From contig NZ_SMKM01000040.1 of assembly GCF_004348665.1 (NCBI RefSeq), forward strand, positions 1 through 32,056: a DNA stretch of 32,056 bases, in the 5' to 3' direction. The stretch's first letter is position 1. Each line of letters starts with the position of its first letter. The notes beneath the pieces are model-generated. The model saw only the letters and a list, made by a program, of their open reading frames with translations, was not told the origin of the DNA and did no database searches. The translations under genes were made by a program, and so were the position numbers. The DNA is from Actinomadura sp. GC306. GTDB lineage: Bacteria; Actinomycetota; Actinomycetes; Streptosporangiales; Streptosporangiaceae. Shown here piece after piece: positions 24,241 to 31,083 of the stretch.

Positions 24241-25295
24241 TCGCCGCCCACCGTGTTGCCCCACAGCTCCTTGTCGTCGACGTTCTCCTTGGTGACCAGC
24301 GGAGCCGGGAGCTGGTCCTCCAGCATGCCGTTGGGCAGCTTGACGATCGTGCTGCCGTGGTCGGTCGGGCCGGGCTCGAACGTCTTACCGGCCATCGCCT
24401 GCTTGATGTAGTACAGGCCCCACTTCGCGTAGGCGTCGGCGGGCTGCGACACGGTCGCGTCGATCTCGCCCTTGCGGATCGCCTCGAACTCCTGCGGGAT
24501 CCCGTCGTTGGAGACGATCGCGATGTGCTTGGGGTCGCCGGCCTTGAACAGCATGTTCTTGCTCTTGAGCGCCTGCAGGGTCGGCGCGAGGTAGACCCCG
24601 CCGGCCTGCATGTAGATGCCCTTGAGGTCGGGGTTGGCGTTGAGCAGGCTGTCCAGCCCGGACGCGGCCTTCTCGGCCTTCCACTCGGCCGGGATCTCCA
24701 GCACCTTGACGTCCGGGTACTTCGTCTTCATGCAGGACCGGAACGCCTCCGAGCGCTCCCGTCCGTTCACCGACGCCAGGTCGCCCTGGATCTGCACCAC
24801 CTTGCCGGACTTGATCTCGTCGCCGAGGTAGGTGCACGCCTTCTCGCCGTACGCGACGTTGTTCGCCCGCACCACCATCGCGACCTTCCCCTTCTCGGGG
24901 GCGACGTCCACGGCCACGACCGGGACGCCCTTGCGCTCGGCCTGGTTGAGGCCCGCCACGATCGCCGCGCTGTCCAGCGGCGCGACGACCAGCCCGGCGA
25001 CGTTCTGGTTCAGCATGTTGTTGATGTCGGTGATCTGCTGCGTCGGGTCGGAGTTGGAGTTGACCGTGGGCAGTGTCTCCACACCCTGCTCCTCGGCCAT
25101 CTGCGGGACGTAGTTGTTGTACGCCTGCCAGAACGGCGAGGTCAGCAGCGGTAGGCCGACGCCCACCTTGCCGTCCTTGGCGCCCCCGCCGTCGCCGGCC
25201 GCGCCGCCGCTGTCGGTGGTGCTGCCGCAGCCGGCGAGCACGACGGCCGACACCGTCGCCGCGGCCGCGGTCAGGATCTTGGTGCGGATCTTCAT
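24237..25295 (-). CDS. Sugar-binding lipoprotein of the ABC transporter
   Basis: A 352-residue substrate-binding protein anchored outside the membrane. The signal peptide has a basic start (MKIRTK), a hydrophobic stretch and a lipobox LAGC near residues 20-23, so Cys23 would be lipidated. A Ser/Gly/Asp linker follows, then a periplasmic-binding-protein type 1 (RbsB-like) fold: VGVGLPLLTSPFWQAYNNYV, LVVAPLDSAAIVAGLNQAERKGVPVVAVD, IAIVSNDGIPQEFEAIRKGEIDATVSQPADAYAKW. AGGAGGA lies just before the ATG. It follows the SDR gene by 19 bases. From its operon I infer L-fucose or a related sugar as ligand. Confidence 0.94.
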   Translation of the reverse strand: MKIRTKILTAAAATVSAVVLAGCGSTTDSGGAAGDGGGAKDGKVGVGLPLLTSPFWQAYNNYVPQMAEEQGVETLPTVNSNSDPTQQITDINNMLNQNVAGLVVAPLDSAAIVAGLNQAERKGVPVVAVDVAPEKGKVAMVVRANNVAYGEKACTYLGDEIKSGKVVQIQGDLASVNGRERSEAFRSCMKTKYPDVKVLEIPAEWKAEKAASGLDSLLNANPDLKGIYMQAGGVYLAPTLQALKSKNMLFKAGDPKHIAIVSNDGIPQEFEAIRKGEIDATVSQPADAYAKWGLYYIKQAMAGKTFEPGPTDHGSTIVKLPNGMLEDQLPAPLVTKENVDDKELWGNTVGGE

Positions 25296-25314
25296 GGATT
25301 CCTCCTCGGAACCT

Positions 25315-26121
25315 TCACCGTCGGGTCGTCCCGGCCGGCGGGGTGGTGCCGGCGCTCTGCCGTGCGTCTTGCGTGGGGTGGGTGCGGGGCCGCGTGCGCA
25401 GGCCCTGCATGCCGCCGTCCACCGCGAGCACCGCCCCTGTCGTGGCGCTCGCGAGCGGAGAGGCGAGGTAGGCGATCGCGGCGGCGACCTCGTCGGCCGT
25501 GACGAGGCGGCCGGCCGGCTGGCGGGCGGCGAGGGCCGCGCGTTCGGCCTCGGGATCGGCGGCCGCCGCCAGCAGCCGCCCGATCCAGGGCGTCTCGGCC
25601 GTTCCGGGGTTCACGCAGTTCACCCGGATGCCCTCGGGCAGGTGGTCCGCGGCCATCGCCAGGGTAAGCGACTGCACGGCGCCCTTCGCCGCGGAGTACA
25701 GCGCGCGGTCGGGCAGGCCGGCGGTGGCCGCGATCGAGCAGGTGTTGACGATCGCCGCGTGCCGCGACTCGCGCAGGTGCGGCAGCGCGGCGCGGGCGAC
25801 CCGGACCATGCCGAGCACGTTGACGTCGAAGACCCGGCGCCACTCCTCGTCGTCGTTGTCCTCCACGGTCCCCTGGGCCCCGATGCCGGCGTTGTTGACC
25901 AGCACGTCCAGGCCGCCGAGGCGGTCGGCCGCGGCACGGACGGCGGCGCGCACCGAGGCGTCGTCGGTCACGTCGGCGGTGACCGTGGCCAGCGGCCCGG
26001 GGGCGGGGTTCACGTCCAGGCAGACGGCCGCGGCGCCGCGGCCGGCCAGCAGCCGCGCGGTGGCCAGCCCGATGCCGGACGCCCCGCCGGTCACCAGGAC
26101 CCTGATCCCGTCGAACTCCAT
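25315..26121 (-). CDS. SDR dehydrogenase, probable 2-keto-3-deoxy-L-fuconate 4-dehydrogenase
   Basis: A 268-residue short-chain dehydrogenase. It shows the dinucleotide loop TGGASGIG at 11-18, Asp36 after the second strand (favouring NAD+), NNAG at 76-79, Ser129, and the YxxxK pair Tyr142/Lys146. By pathway position it should oxidise 2-keto-3-deoxy-L-fuconate to the 2,4-diketo acid. The usual SDR end (AVDGGMQGLR) is followed by a polar tail of about 26 residues rich in Thr, Pro and Arg. The ATG overlaps the dehydratase stop as ATGA and has GGAGGAT upstream. Function beyond SDR is inferred from neighbours. Confidence 0.86.
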   Translation of the reverse strand: MEFDGIRVLVTGGASGIGLATARLLAGRGAAAVCLDVNPAPGPLATVTADVTDDASVRAAVRAAADRLGGLDVLVNNAGIGAQGTVEDNDDEEWRRVFDVNVLGMVRVARAALPHLRESRHAAIVNTCSIAATAGLPDRALYSAAKGAVQSLTLAMAADHLPEGIRVNCVNPGTAETPWIGRLLAAAADPEAERAALAARQPAGRLVTADEVAAAIAYLASPLASATTGAVLAVDGGMQGLRTRPRTHPTQDARQSAGTTPPAGTTRR

Positions 26122-27404
26122 CAGATCCTCCATGCCTCGCCGCCGGGGAACGCGTAGGCGGCCAGGCTCTCCGCCCGCATCTCCGTGGACATGCCGGGGG
26201 CGCGCGGCGCGGCGTACCGGCCGTCCACGATCCGTACCGGGTCGCGGAAGTGTTCGTGCAGGTGGTCGACGTACTCGATCACCCGGTTCTCGGTCGTGCC
26301 GCTCACCGCGACGTAGTCGAACATCGACAGGTGCTGGACGGCCTCGCACAGCCCCACCCCGCCCGCGTGCGGGCAGACCGGGACCCCGTAGGCGGCGGCC
26401 AGCAGCAGGATCGCGATGTTCTCGGTGACGCCCGCTACGCGGCAGGCGTCGATCTGCAGCACGTCCACCGCGCCGGCCTGGAGCATCTGCTTGGCCATCA
26501 CGCGGTTGGCGAGGTGCTCGCCGGTGGCGACCTTGACCGGCGCCACCCCGCGCCGGACGGCGGCGTGCCCGAGCACGTCGTCGGGGCTCGTGGGCTCCTC
26601 CACCCAGTACGGGTCGTAGGGCCGCAGCTCGGAGACCCACTCGATGGCGGCGCCGACGTCCCACCGCTGGTTGGCGTCGATCGCGATGCGCACGTCCGGG
26701 CCGACGGCCTCCCGGGCCAGCCGCATCCGGCGCACGTCGTCGGCGAGGTCGGCGCCCACCTTGAGCTTGATCTGGGTGAACCCGTCCGCGACGGCCTCGC
26801 GGGCCAGCCGGACGAGCTTGTCGTCGGCGTAGCCGAGCCAGCCGGGCGTCGTCGTGTACGCCGGGTAGCCGCGTTCGAGCAGCTCCGCCGTGCGTGCGGC
26901 GCGGCCGGGGACGGCGTCCTGGAGCATGTCCAGGGCGCGCCGCGGGGTGAGCGCGTCGGAGAGGTAGCGCCAGTCGGCGAGGTCGACGATCTGCGCCGGC
27001 GCCATCTCGGCGAGCAGCCGCCAGACCGGCTTGCCCGCGGCCTTGCCCAGCAGGTCGAACGCCGCGTTGATGATCGCGCCGGCGGCCATGTGGACGGCGC
27101 CCTTCTCGGGGCCGAGCCAGCGCAGCTGGGAGTCGTGCAGCAGCCGCGCGGTGAAGCCGCCGGCGTCGTCCGGGTCCAGCTCGGCGCCCTCGACGAGCGG
27201 CGCGTGCGCCTCGATCGCGGCGGCGCAGACCTCGTTGCCGCGGCCGATGGTGAAGCAGAAGCCGTGGCCTTCGAGGCCATCGTCGGTGCGCAGCACGACG
27301 TAGGCGGCGGAGTAGTCGGGGTCGGGGTTCATGGCGTCCGAGCCGTCCAGGTCCCGCGAGGTGGGGAAGCGGACGTCGCGGGTCTCCAGCGAGACGATCT
27401 TCAT
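26121..27404 (-). CDS. L-fuconate dehydratase (enolase superfamily)
   Basis: A 427-residue enolase-superfamily dehydratase that removes water from L-fuconate to give 2-keto-3-deoxy-L-fuconate. The catalytic set is complete: Lys213/Lys215 (QIKLKVG), metal ligands Asp243 (DANQRW), Glu269 (VEEPTSPDD) and Glu296 (ATGEHLANR), Asp319 (QIDA) and His346 (CPHAGGVGL). From memory, each lies exactly five positions before its counterpart in the characterised Xanthomonas L-fuconate dehydratase, which also shares the GRGNEV, WLGPEKG and [18 protein letters not shown] stretches. This is the strongest single clue to the pathway. The ATG overlaps the stop of the hydrolase gene. Confidence 0.93.
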   Translation of the reverse strand: MKIVSLETRDVRFPTSRDLDGSDAMNPDPDYSAAYVVLRTDDGLEGHGFCFTIGRGNEVCAAAIEAHAPLVEGAELDPDDAGGFTARLLHDSQLRWLGPEKGAVHMAAGAIINAAFDLLGKAAGKPVWRLLAEMAPAQIVDLADWRYLSDALTPRRALDMLQDAVPGRAARTAELLERGYPAYTTTPGWLGYADDKLVRLAREAVADGFTQIKLKVGADLADDVRRMRLAREAVGPDVRIAIDANQRWDVGAAIEWVSELRPYDPYWVEEPTSPDDVLGHAAVRRGVAPVKVATGEHLANRVMAKQMLQAGAVDVLQIDACRVAGVTENIAILLLAAAYGVPVCPHAGGVGLCEAVQHLSMFDYVAVSGTTENRVIEYVDHLHEHFRDPVRIVDGRYAAPRAPGMSTEMRAESLAAYAFPGGEAWRI

Positions 27405-28258
27405 GTCGCGGCCCCGTGCCCGCGCACGGCCTGGCGCTGCCGGCCGAGGCCGGCGATCTCGACCTCCATGACGTCGCCGGCCCGCAGGTAGGGCTCGTCC
27501 GGGCGGCCCAGCGCGACGCCCGCCGGTGTACCGGTGTTGATCACGTCGCCGGGTTCCAGGACCATGAACCGGCTCAGGTACCAGATCACGTGGTCGACAC
27601 CGAAGATCATGTTCCGGGTGGAGCCGTCCTGCCGGAGTTCGCCGTTCACCCGGAGCCGCAGCGCGAGGTCCTGCGGTTCGGGGACCTCGTCGGCCGTCAC
27701 CAGGTAGGGCCCGAGCGGGTTGAAGGTCTCGCAGGACTTGCCCTTGTCCCAGGTGCCGCCCCGCTCAAGCTGGTACTCCCGCTCGGAGACGTCGTTGCTG
27801 ATCGCGTATCCGGCGATCAGCTCCCGGGCCTGCTCGGGCGAGTCCAGGTAGCGGGCGCGGCCGCCCATGACGACGGCGAGCTCGACCTCGTAGTCGGTCT
27901 TGACGCTGCCGGGCGGGACGAGCACGTGGTCGTCCGGTCCGACGACGGTGTTCGGGGCCTTCATGAAGACGACGGGCTCGGCCGGGATGGCGGCCCCGGT
28001 CTCCTCGGCGTGGTCGCGGTAGTTGAGGCCGATGCACACGACCTTGCCGGGGCGCGCCACGGGCGCGCCGATCCTGGCGGAGGCGTCCAGCGGCGGCAGC
28101 GCTCCCGCCTCCAGGGCGGCGCGGGCGCGGTCCAGGCCCCCGGAGAGGAAGGCGCCGTCGATGTCGGCCGTGATCGCCGACAGATCCCTCGGCGTGCCGT
28201 CCCCGGCCAGCACGGCCGGTCGTTCGGCGCCCGGCGGCCCCACGCGCAGCAGCTTCAC
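27401..28258 (-). CDS. FAH-family hydrolase, probable 2,4-diketo-3-deoxy-L-fuconate hydrolase
   Basis: A 285-residue fumarylacetoacetase-family protein. The metal triad reads Glu124 and Glu126 in [11 protein letters not shown], and Asp156 in SNDVSERE. Other marks are [42 protein letters not shown] and [14 protein letters not shown]. In the L-fucose route this enzyme splits the 2,4-diketo acid into pyruvate and L-lactate, and LutABC at the operon's other end can then consume the lactate. The start is GTG (28256-28258), the first gene of the minus-strand operon. The best purine stretch (AAGGGGGAA) is rather far upstream. Acylpyruvase activity on other diketo acids is an alternative. Confidence 0.87.
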   Translation of the reverse strand: MKLLRVGPPGAERPAVLAGDGTPRDLSAITADIDGAFLSGGLDRARAALEAGALPPLDASARIGAPVARPGKVVCIGLNYRDHAEETGAAIPAEPVVFMKAPNTVVGPDDHVLVPPGSVKTDYEVELAVVMGGRARYLDSPEQARELIAGYAISNDVSEREYQLERGGTWDKGKSCETFNPLGPYLVTADEVPEPQDLALRLRVNGELRQDGSTRNMIFGVDHVIWYLSRFMVLEPGDVINTGTPAGVALGRPDEPYLRAGDVMEVEIAGLGRQRQAVRGHGAAT

Positions 28259-28297
28259 TCTTCCGTTCCCCCTTGTCCCTCAGCGGCAGCCCAAGTC

Positions 28298-28310
28298 ATC
28301 GGACCACTTG
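28298..28310. promoter_or_regulatory. Operator-like repeat copy A between the divergent sugar operons
   Basis: ATCGGACCACTTG, first of three ATCnGACCACTy copies in this 198-base gap. It also sits in a dyad, CCAAGT (28291-28296) with ACTTGG (28306-28311). It is closest to the hydrolase start, about 40 bases from it. Confidence 0.55.
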
Positions 28311-28317
28311 GGAAGAC

Positions 28318-28328
28318 ATCAGACCACT
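28318..28328. promoter_or_regulatory. Operator-like repeat copy B
   Basis: ATCAGACCACT, spaced exactly 20 bases from copy A, so both copies face nearly the same side of the helix. The repeat is in the same orientation. Confidence 0.5.
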
Positions 28329-28381
28329 CACCCCGTATGCCCAGGCAAGTCCCGTAACTAAGTCGTTATGTGGCAGAATAG

Positions 28382-28407
28382 ATCTGACCACTTGCGAATG
28401 GTCGGAT
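28382..28407. promoter_or_regulatory. Operator of the divergent GntR gene, copy C with inverted partner
   Basis: ATCTGACCA (28382-28390) faces TGGTCGGAT (28399-28407) with eight bases between; eight of nine arm positions are complementary. It is the only copy with a full inverted partner. It lies about 50 bases before the GTG of the GntR gene, suited to autorepression. Confidence 0.6.
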
Positions 28408-28445
28408 GAGTTGCCGGGCGGATGAGACGATGTCCACCGGCAGAT

Positions 28446-28452
28446 GGAGGGG
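28446..28452 (+). promoter_or_regulatory. Ribosome binding site of the GntR gene
   Basis: GGAGGGG, four bases before GTG 28457 (six counted from the GGAGG core). It decides the start against an in-frame ATG at 28406 that lies inside operator copy C. Confidence 0.7.
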
Positions 28453-28456
28453 ATGC

Positions 28457-29164
28457 GTGAGCGACGACAGCACGTCCAGGACGACCGTCACCGACCGGGC
28501 GATCGAGCAGATCAAGGCCAAACTCGCCCTCGGCGAGCTGGTCCCCGGGCAGCGGTTGCCCACCGAGCGCGAACTGGCCGCCGAGCTGGGGCTGTCGCGC
28601 AGCTCCATGCGGGAGGCCATCCGGGCGCTGACGGTCCTCGGCCTCCTGGAGGCCCGGCACGGCGCCGGCGTCTACGTGACCCGGCTGGAGGCGAGCGACC
28701 TGCTGGAGACCTTCGGCGCGGTCGCGGAGGTCTCCCGGGGCGAGACGCTGCTGAACCTCGTCCAGGTCCGCAAGATCCTGGAGCCCGCCGCCGCCGTCAC
28801 GGCCGCCGCGCGCATCACCGACGAGGACCTCGCCGCGCTGCGCGCCGAGATGCGCGCGATGGAGCGCGGCACCACCTCCGAGGAGATCGTCGAGCACGAC
28901 ATGGAGTTCCACCGGATCATCAACGAGGCGGCCGGGAACCCCGTGCTCGCCGCCATCCTCGCCGGACTGAACAGCCGCACCTTCCGCGCCCGCGTCTGGC
29001 GCGGGTACCAGGAGGAGAACGTCTTCACCCGGACGTTCACCGAGCACGAGGCCATCTACCGCGCGCTCAGCGAGCGCGACCCGGAGGGCGCGCGGATCGC
29101 GGCGGCCGTGCACATCGGCGCGGTGGAGTCCTGGGTCGGCAGCCGGCCGGCCGAGGAGGACTGA
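28457..29164 (+). CDS. GntR/FCD-family regulator of the sugar operon
   Basis: A 235-residue FadR-type regulator. The winged helix spans about 10-75 (AIEQIKAKLALGELVPGQRLPTERELA, LGLSRSSMREAIRALTVLGLLEARHGAGVYV). The FCD domain holds a likely metal or ligand site from HDMEFHRII, TEHEAIYRAL and AAVHIGAVES. It is divergent from the 11-gene operon and leads the mutarotase gene, with one base shared between its stop and the next start (TGATG). It probably binds the three GACCACT repeats upstream and represses both directions until a pathway acid appears. The ligand is unknown; fuconate or a keto-deoxy acid are reasonable guesses. Confidence 0.88.
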   Translation: MSDDSTSRTTVTDRAIEQIKAKLALGELVPGQRLPTERELAAELGLSRSSMREAIRALTVLGLLEARHGAGVYVTRLEASDLLETFGAVAEVSRGETLLNLVQVRKILEPAAAVTAAARITDEDLAALRAEMRAMERGTTSEEIVEHDMEFHRIINEAAGNPVLAAILAGLNSRTFRARVWRGYQEENVFTRTFTEHEAIYRALSERDPEGARIAAAVHIGAVESWVGSRPAEED

Positions 29165-29478
29165 TGCGCGTCGCCCTGCACACCCGGCTGAAGCCGGGCA
29201 CGGAAGCGGAGTACGAGCGGGCCCACACCGAGGTCCCGCGCGAGCTGACCGACGCGATCCGGGCGGCCGGCGTCCGCGAGTGGACGATCTGGCGCAGCGG
29301 CCTGGACCTGTTCCACGTGATCGACTGCGCCGACTACGCCGCCGTGCTCGCCGCCCTGGAGGACCTCCCGGTCAACGTCGCTTGGCAGGCCCGCATGGCC
29401 GGGTACCTGGACGTCCCGCACGACTACTCCGCCGCCGGAACCGCCCAGGGCCTCCCGGAGGTCTGGCGCCTGCCCTGA
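29164..29478 (+). CDS. L-rhamnose/L-fucose mutarotase family protein
   Basis: A 104-residue protein of the RhaM-type mutarotase family, which interconverts alpha and beta anomers of the free sugar. Matching segments are RLKPGTEAEYERAHTEVPRELTDAIRAAGVREWTIWRSGLDLFHVIDC, and later WQARMAGYLDV and LPEVWRL at the end. The length is exactly family-like. It helps feed the beta anomer to the aldose dehydrogenase. GAGGAGG precedes the ATG, which shares one base with the GntR stop. It acts in the cytoplasm. The sugar could be L-fucose or L-rhamnose; the dehydratase favours L-fucose. Confidence 0.9.
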   Translation: MRVALHTRLKPGTEAEYERAHTEVPRELTDAIRAAGVREWTIWRSGLDLFHVIDCADYAAVLAALEDLPVNVAWQARMAGYLDVPHDYSAAGTAQGLPEVWRLP

Positions 29479-29523
29479 GCCGCCCGGCCGGCTCGCTTCC
29501 AGATCGCTCGCGAAAGGAACGGA

Positions 29524-31083
29524 ATGGCTCGGTCGTGGTGGGGATGGGGCAACGTCGAGGACGCGGTGCGGGGCAAGGAGCTGGACGCCCTGCTCTCCCG
29601 GGTGCGGGCGCTGACGTCCGGCGAGCTGACCGGCCACGAGCCGCCGAGCGTCGCGTCGCTCGGTCTGCCCGCGCCGCGCGTGTCCCCGCCGGACGCGCTC
29701 GCCGGGCTGTGCTCCGCCGGCCCGGCCGACCGCGCCGCCCACGCGCACGGCAAGGCGTTCCGTGATGTGGTGCGCAACCTGCACGGCGAGCTGCGGCACG
29801 TCCCCGACCTCGTCGCCCGGCCCCGCGACGAGCGGGACCTGGCCGACCTGCTCGACTGGTGCGCCCGCGACGGGATCGCCGTGATCCCGTACGGCGGCGG
29901 CAGCTCCGTGGTCGGCGGCGTCGAACCCCGGTTCGACGACCGCCCCGCGGTGACCGTGGACTTGGAGCGCCTCGACCGGGTCTTGGAGATCGACCCGGTG
30001 AGCCGCGCCGCGCGCATCCAGGCCGGCGTGTACGGCCCGCACCTGGAGGAGCAGCTCAGGCCGGAGGGGCTGACCCTGCGGCACTTCCCGCAGTCGTTCG
30101 AGTTCTCCACGCTGGGCGGCTGGCTGGCGACGCGCTCCGGCGGCCACTACGCCACCCTCTACACCCACATCGACGACCTGGTCGAGTCGATGCGCGTGGT
30201 CACCCCGACCGGGACCGCCGAGTCGCGGCGGCTGCCCGGCTCCGGCGCGGGGCCGTCCCCCGACCGGCTCTTCCTCGGCAGCGAGGGCGCCCTCGGCATC
30301 ATCACCGAGGCGTGGATGCGGGTGCAGGAGCGTCCGCGGTGGCGGGCCAAGGCGTCCGTGCGCTTCGCCGATTACACCGCCGCCGTGGCGGCGACCCGCG
30401 CGGTCGCGCAGAGCGGGCTGCATCCGGCGAACTGCCGGCTGCTGGACGCCGCCGAAGCGCTGGTCAACACGGGCGTCAGTGTGGCCGGCGGGGTGCTGCT
30501 GCTCGCGTTCGAGTCGGCCGACCACCCCGTCCAGGCGTCGCTGGACCGGGCGCTCGAACTGTGCCGCGACCACGGCGGCGAGGTCCGCGACGAGTCCGGC
30601 GGAGAGGGTACGGGGGATGCCTGGCGGTCGTCGTTCCTGCGGATGCCCTACCAGCGGGACGCGCTGGCCCGGCACGCGGCGATCGCCGAGACGTTCGAGA
30701 CGGCCTGCACCTGGGACCGGTTCGCGGAGCTGCACGCCGCCGTCACCGAGGCGGCGCGGCGGGCGATCGGCGAGGTCACGGGCGGCGGTGTCGTGACGTG
30801 TCGGTTCACCCACGTCTACCCGGACGGCCCGGCCCCGTACTTCGGCGTCTACGCGCCCGGCCGCTGGGACGGCATGGTCGCCCAGTGGGACGAGATCAAG
30901 GCCGCCGTGTCCGAGGCGCTCGCGGCGAGCGGCGGCACGATCACCCACCACCACGCGGTCGGCCGCGACCACCGCCCCTGGTACGACCGCCAGCGCCCCG
31001 ACCCGTTCGCCGCCGCCCTGACCGCCGCGAAGTCCGCCCTGGACCCCGCCGGCATCCTCAACCCCGGCGTCCTCGTCCCCTAG
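29524..31083 (+). CDS. FAD-linked oxidase, alkylglycerone-phosphate-synthase-like
   Basis: A 519-residue VAO-type flavoprotein. The N-terminus SWWGWG and the end HHHAVGRDHRPWY are hallmarks of the alkyl-dihydroxyacetonephosphate synthase branch. The FAD domain has PYGGGSSVVGG near 121-131, PQSFEFSTLGGWLATRSGGHYAT, and LFLGSEGALGIITEAW. The C-terminal FAD-oxidase cap fills about 280-519. Bacteria of this type seldom make ether lipids, so many such genes are probably 2-hydroxy-acid or sugar-acid oxidases. It lies 45 bases past the mutarotase gene on the same strand, with AAAGGA before its ATG, so it is likely co-transcribed. A role as an extra lactate or aldonate dehydrogenase is plausible but unproven. 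Confidence 0.85.
   Translation: MARSWWGWGNVEDAVRGKELDALLSRVRALTSGELTGHEPPSVASLGLPAPRVSPPDALAGLCSAGPADRAAHAHGKAFRDVVRNLHGELRHVPDLVARPRDERDLADLLDWCARDGIAVIPYGGGSSVVGGVEPRFDDRPAVTVDLERLDRVLEIDPVSRAARIQAGVYGPHLEEQLRPEGLTLRHFPQSFEFSTLGGWLATRSGGHYATLYTHIDDLVESMRVVTPTGTAESRRLPGSGAGPSPDRLFLGSEGALGIITEAWMRVQERPRWRAKASVRFADYTAAVAATRAVAQSGLHPANCRLLDAAEALVNTGVSVAGGVLLLAFESADHPVQASLDRALELCRDHGGEVRDESGGEGTGDAWRSSFLRMPYQRDALARHAAIAETFETACTWDRFAELHAAVTEAARRAIGEVTGGGVVTCRFTHVYPDGPAPYFGVYAPGRWDGMVAQWDEIKAAVSEALAASGGTITHHHAVGRDHRPWYDRQRPDPFAAALTAAKSALDPAGILNPGVLVP

Noticed and set aside
28406-28456. An in-frame ATG 17 codons before the chosen GntR start
   Set aside because: It lies within operator copy C, lacks a ribosome site and adds residues outside the winged-helix family start.
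28259-28456. Possible -10/-35 pairs for the two divergent sugar transcripts (such as TATTCT on minus near 28375)
   Set aside because: Several AT-rich hexamers exist, but none has a credible partner at 16-19 bases, so I report only the repeats.
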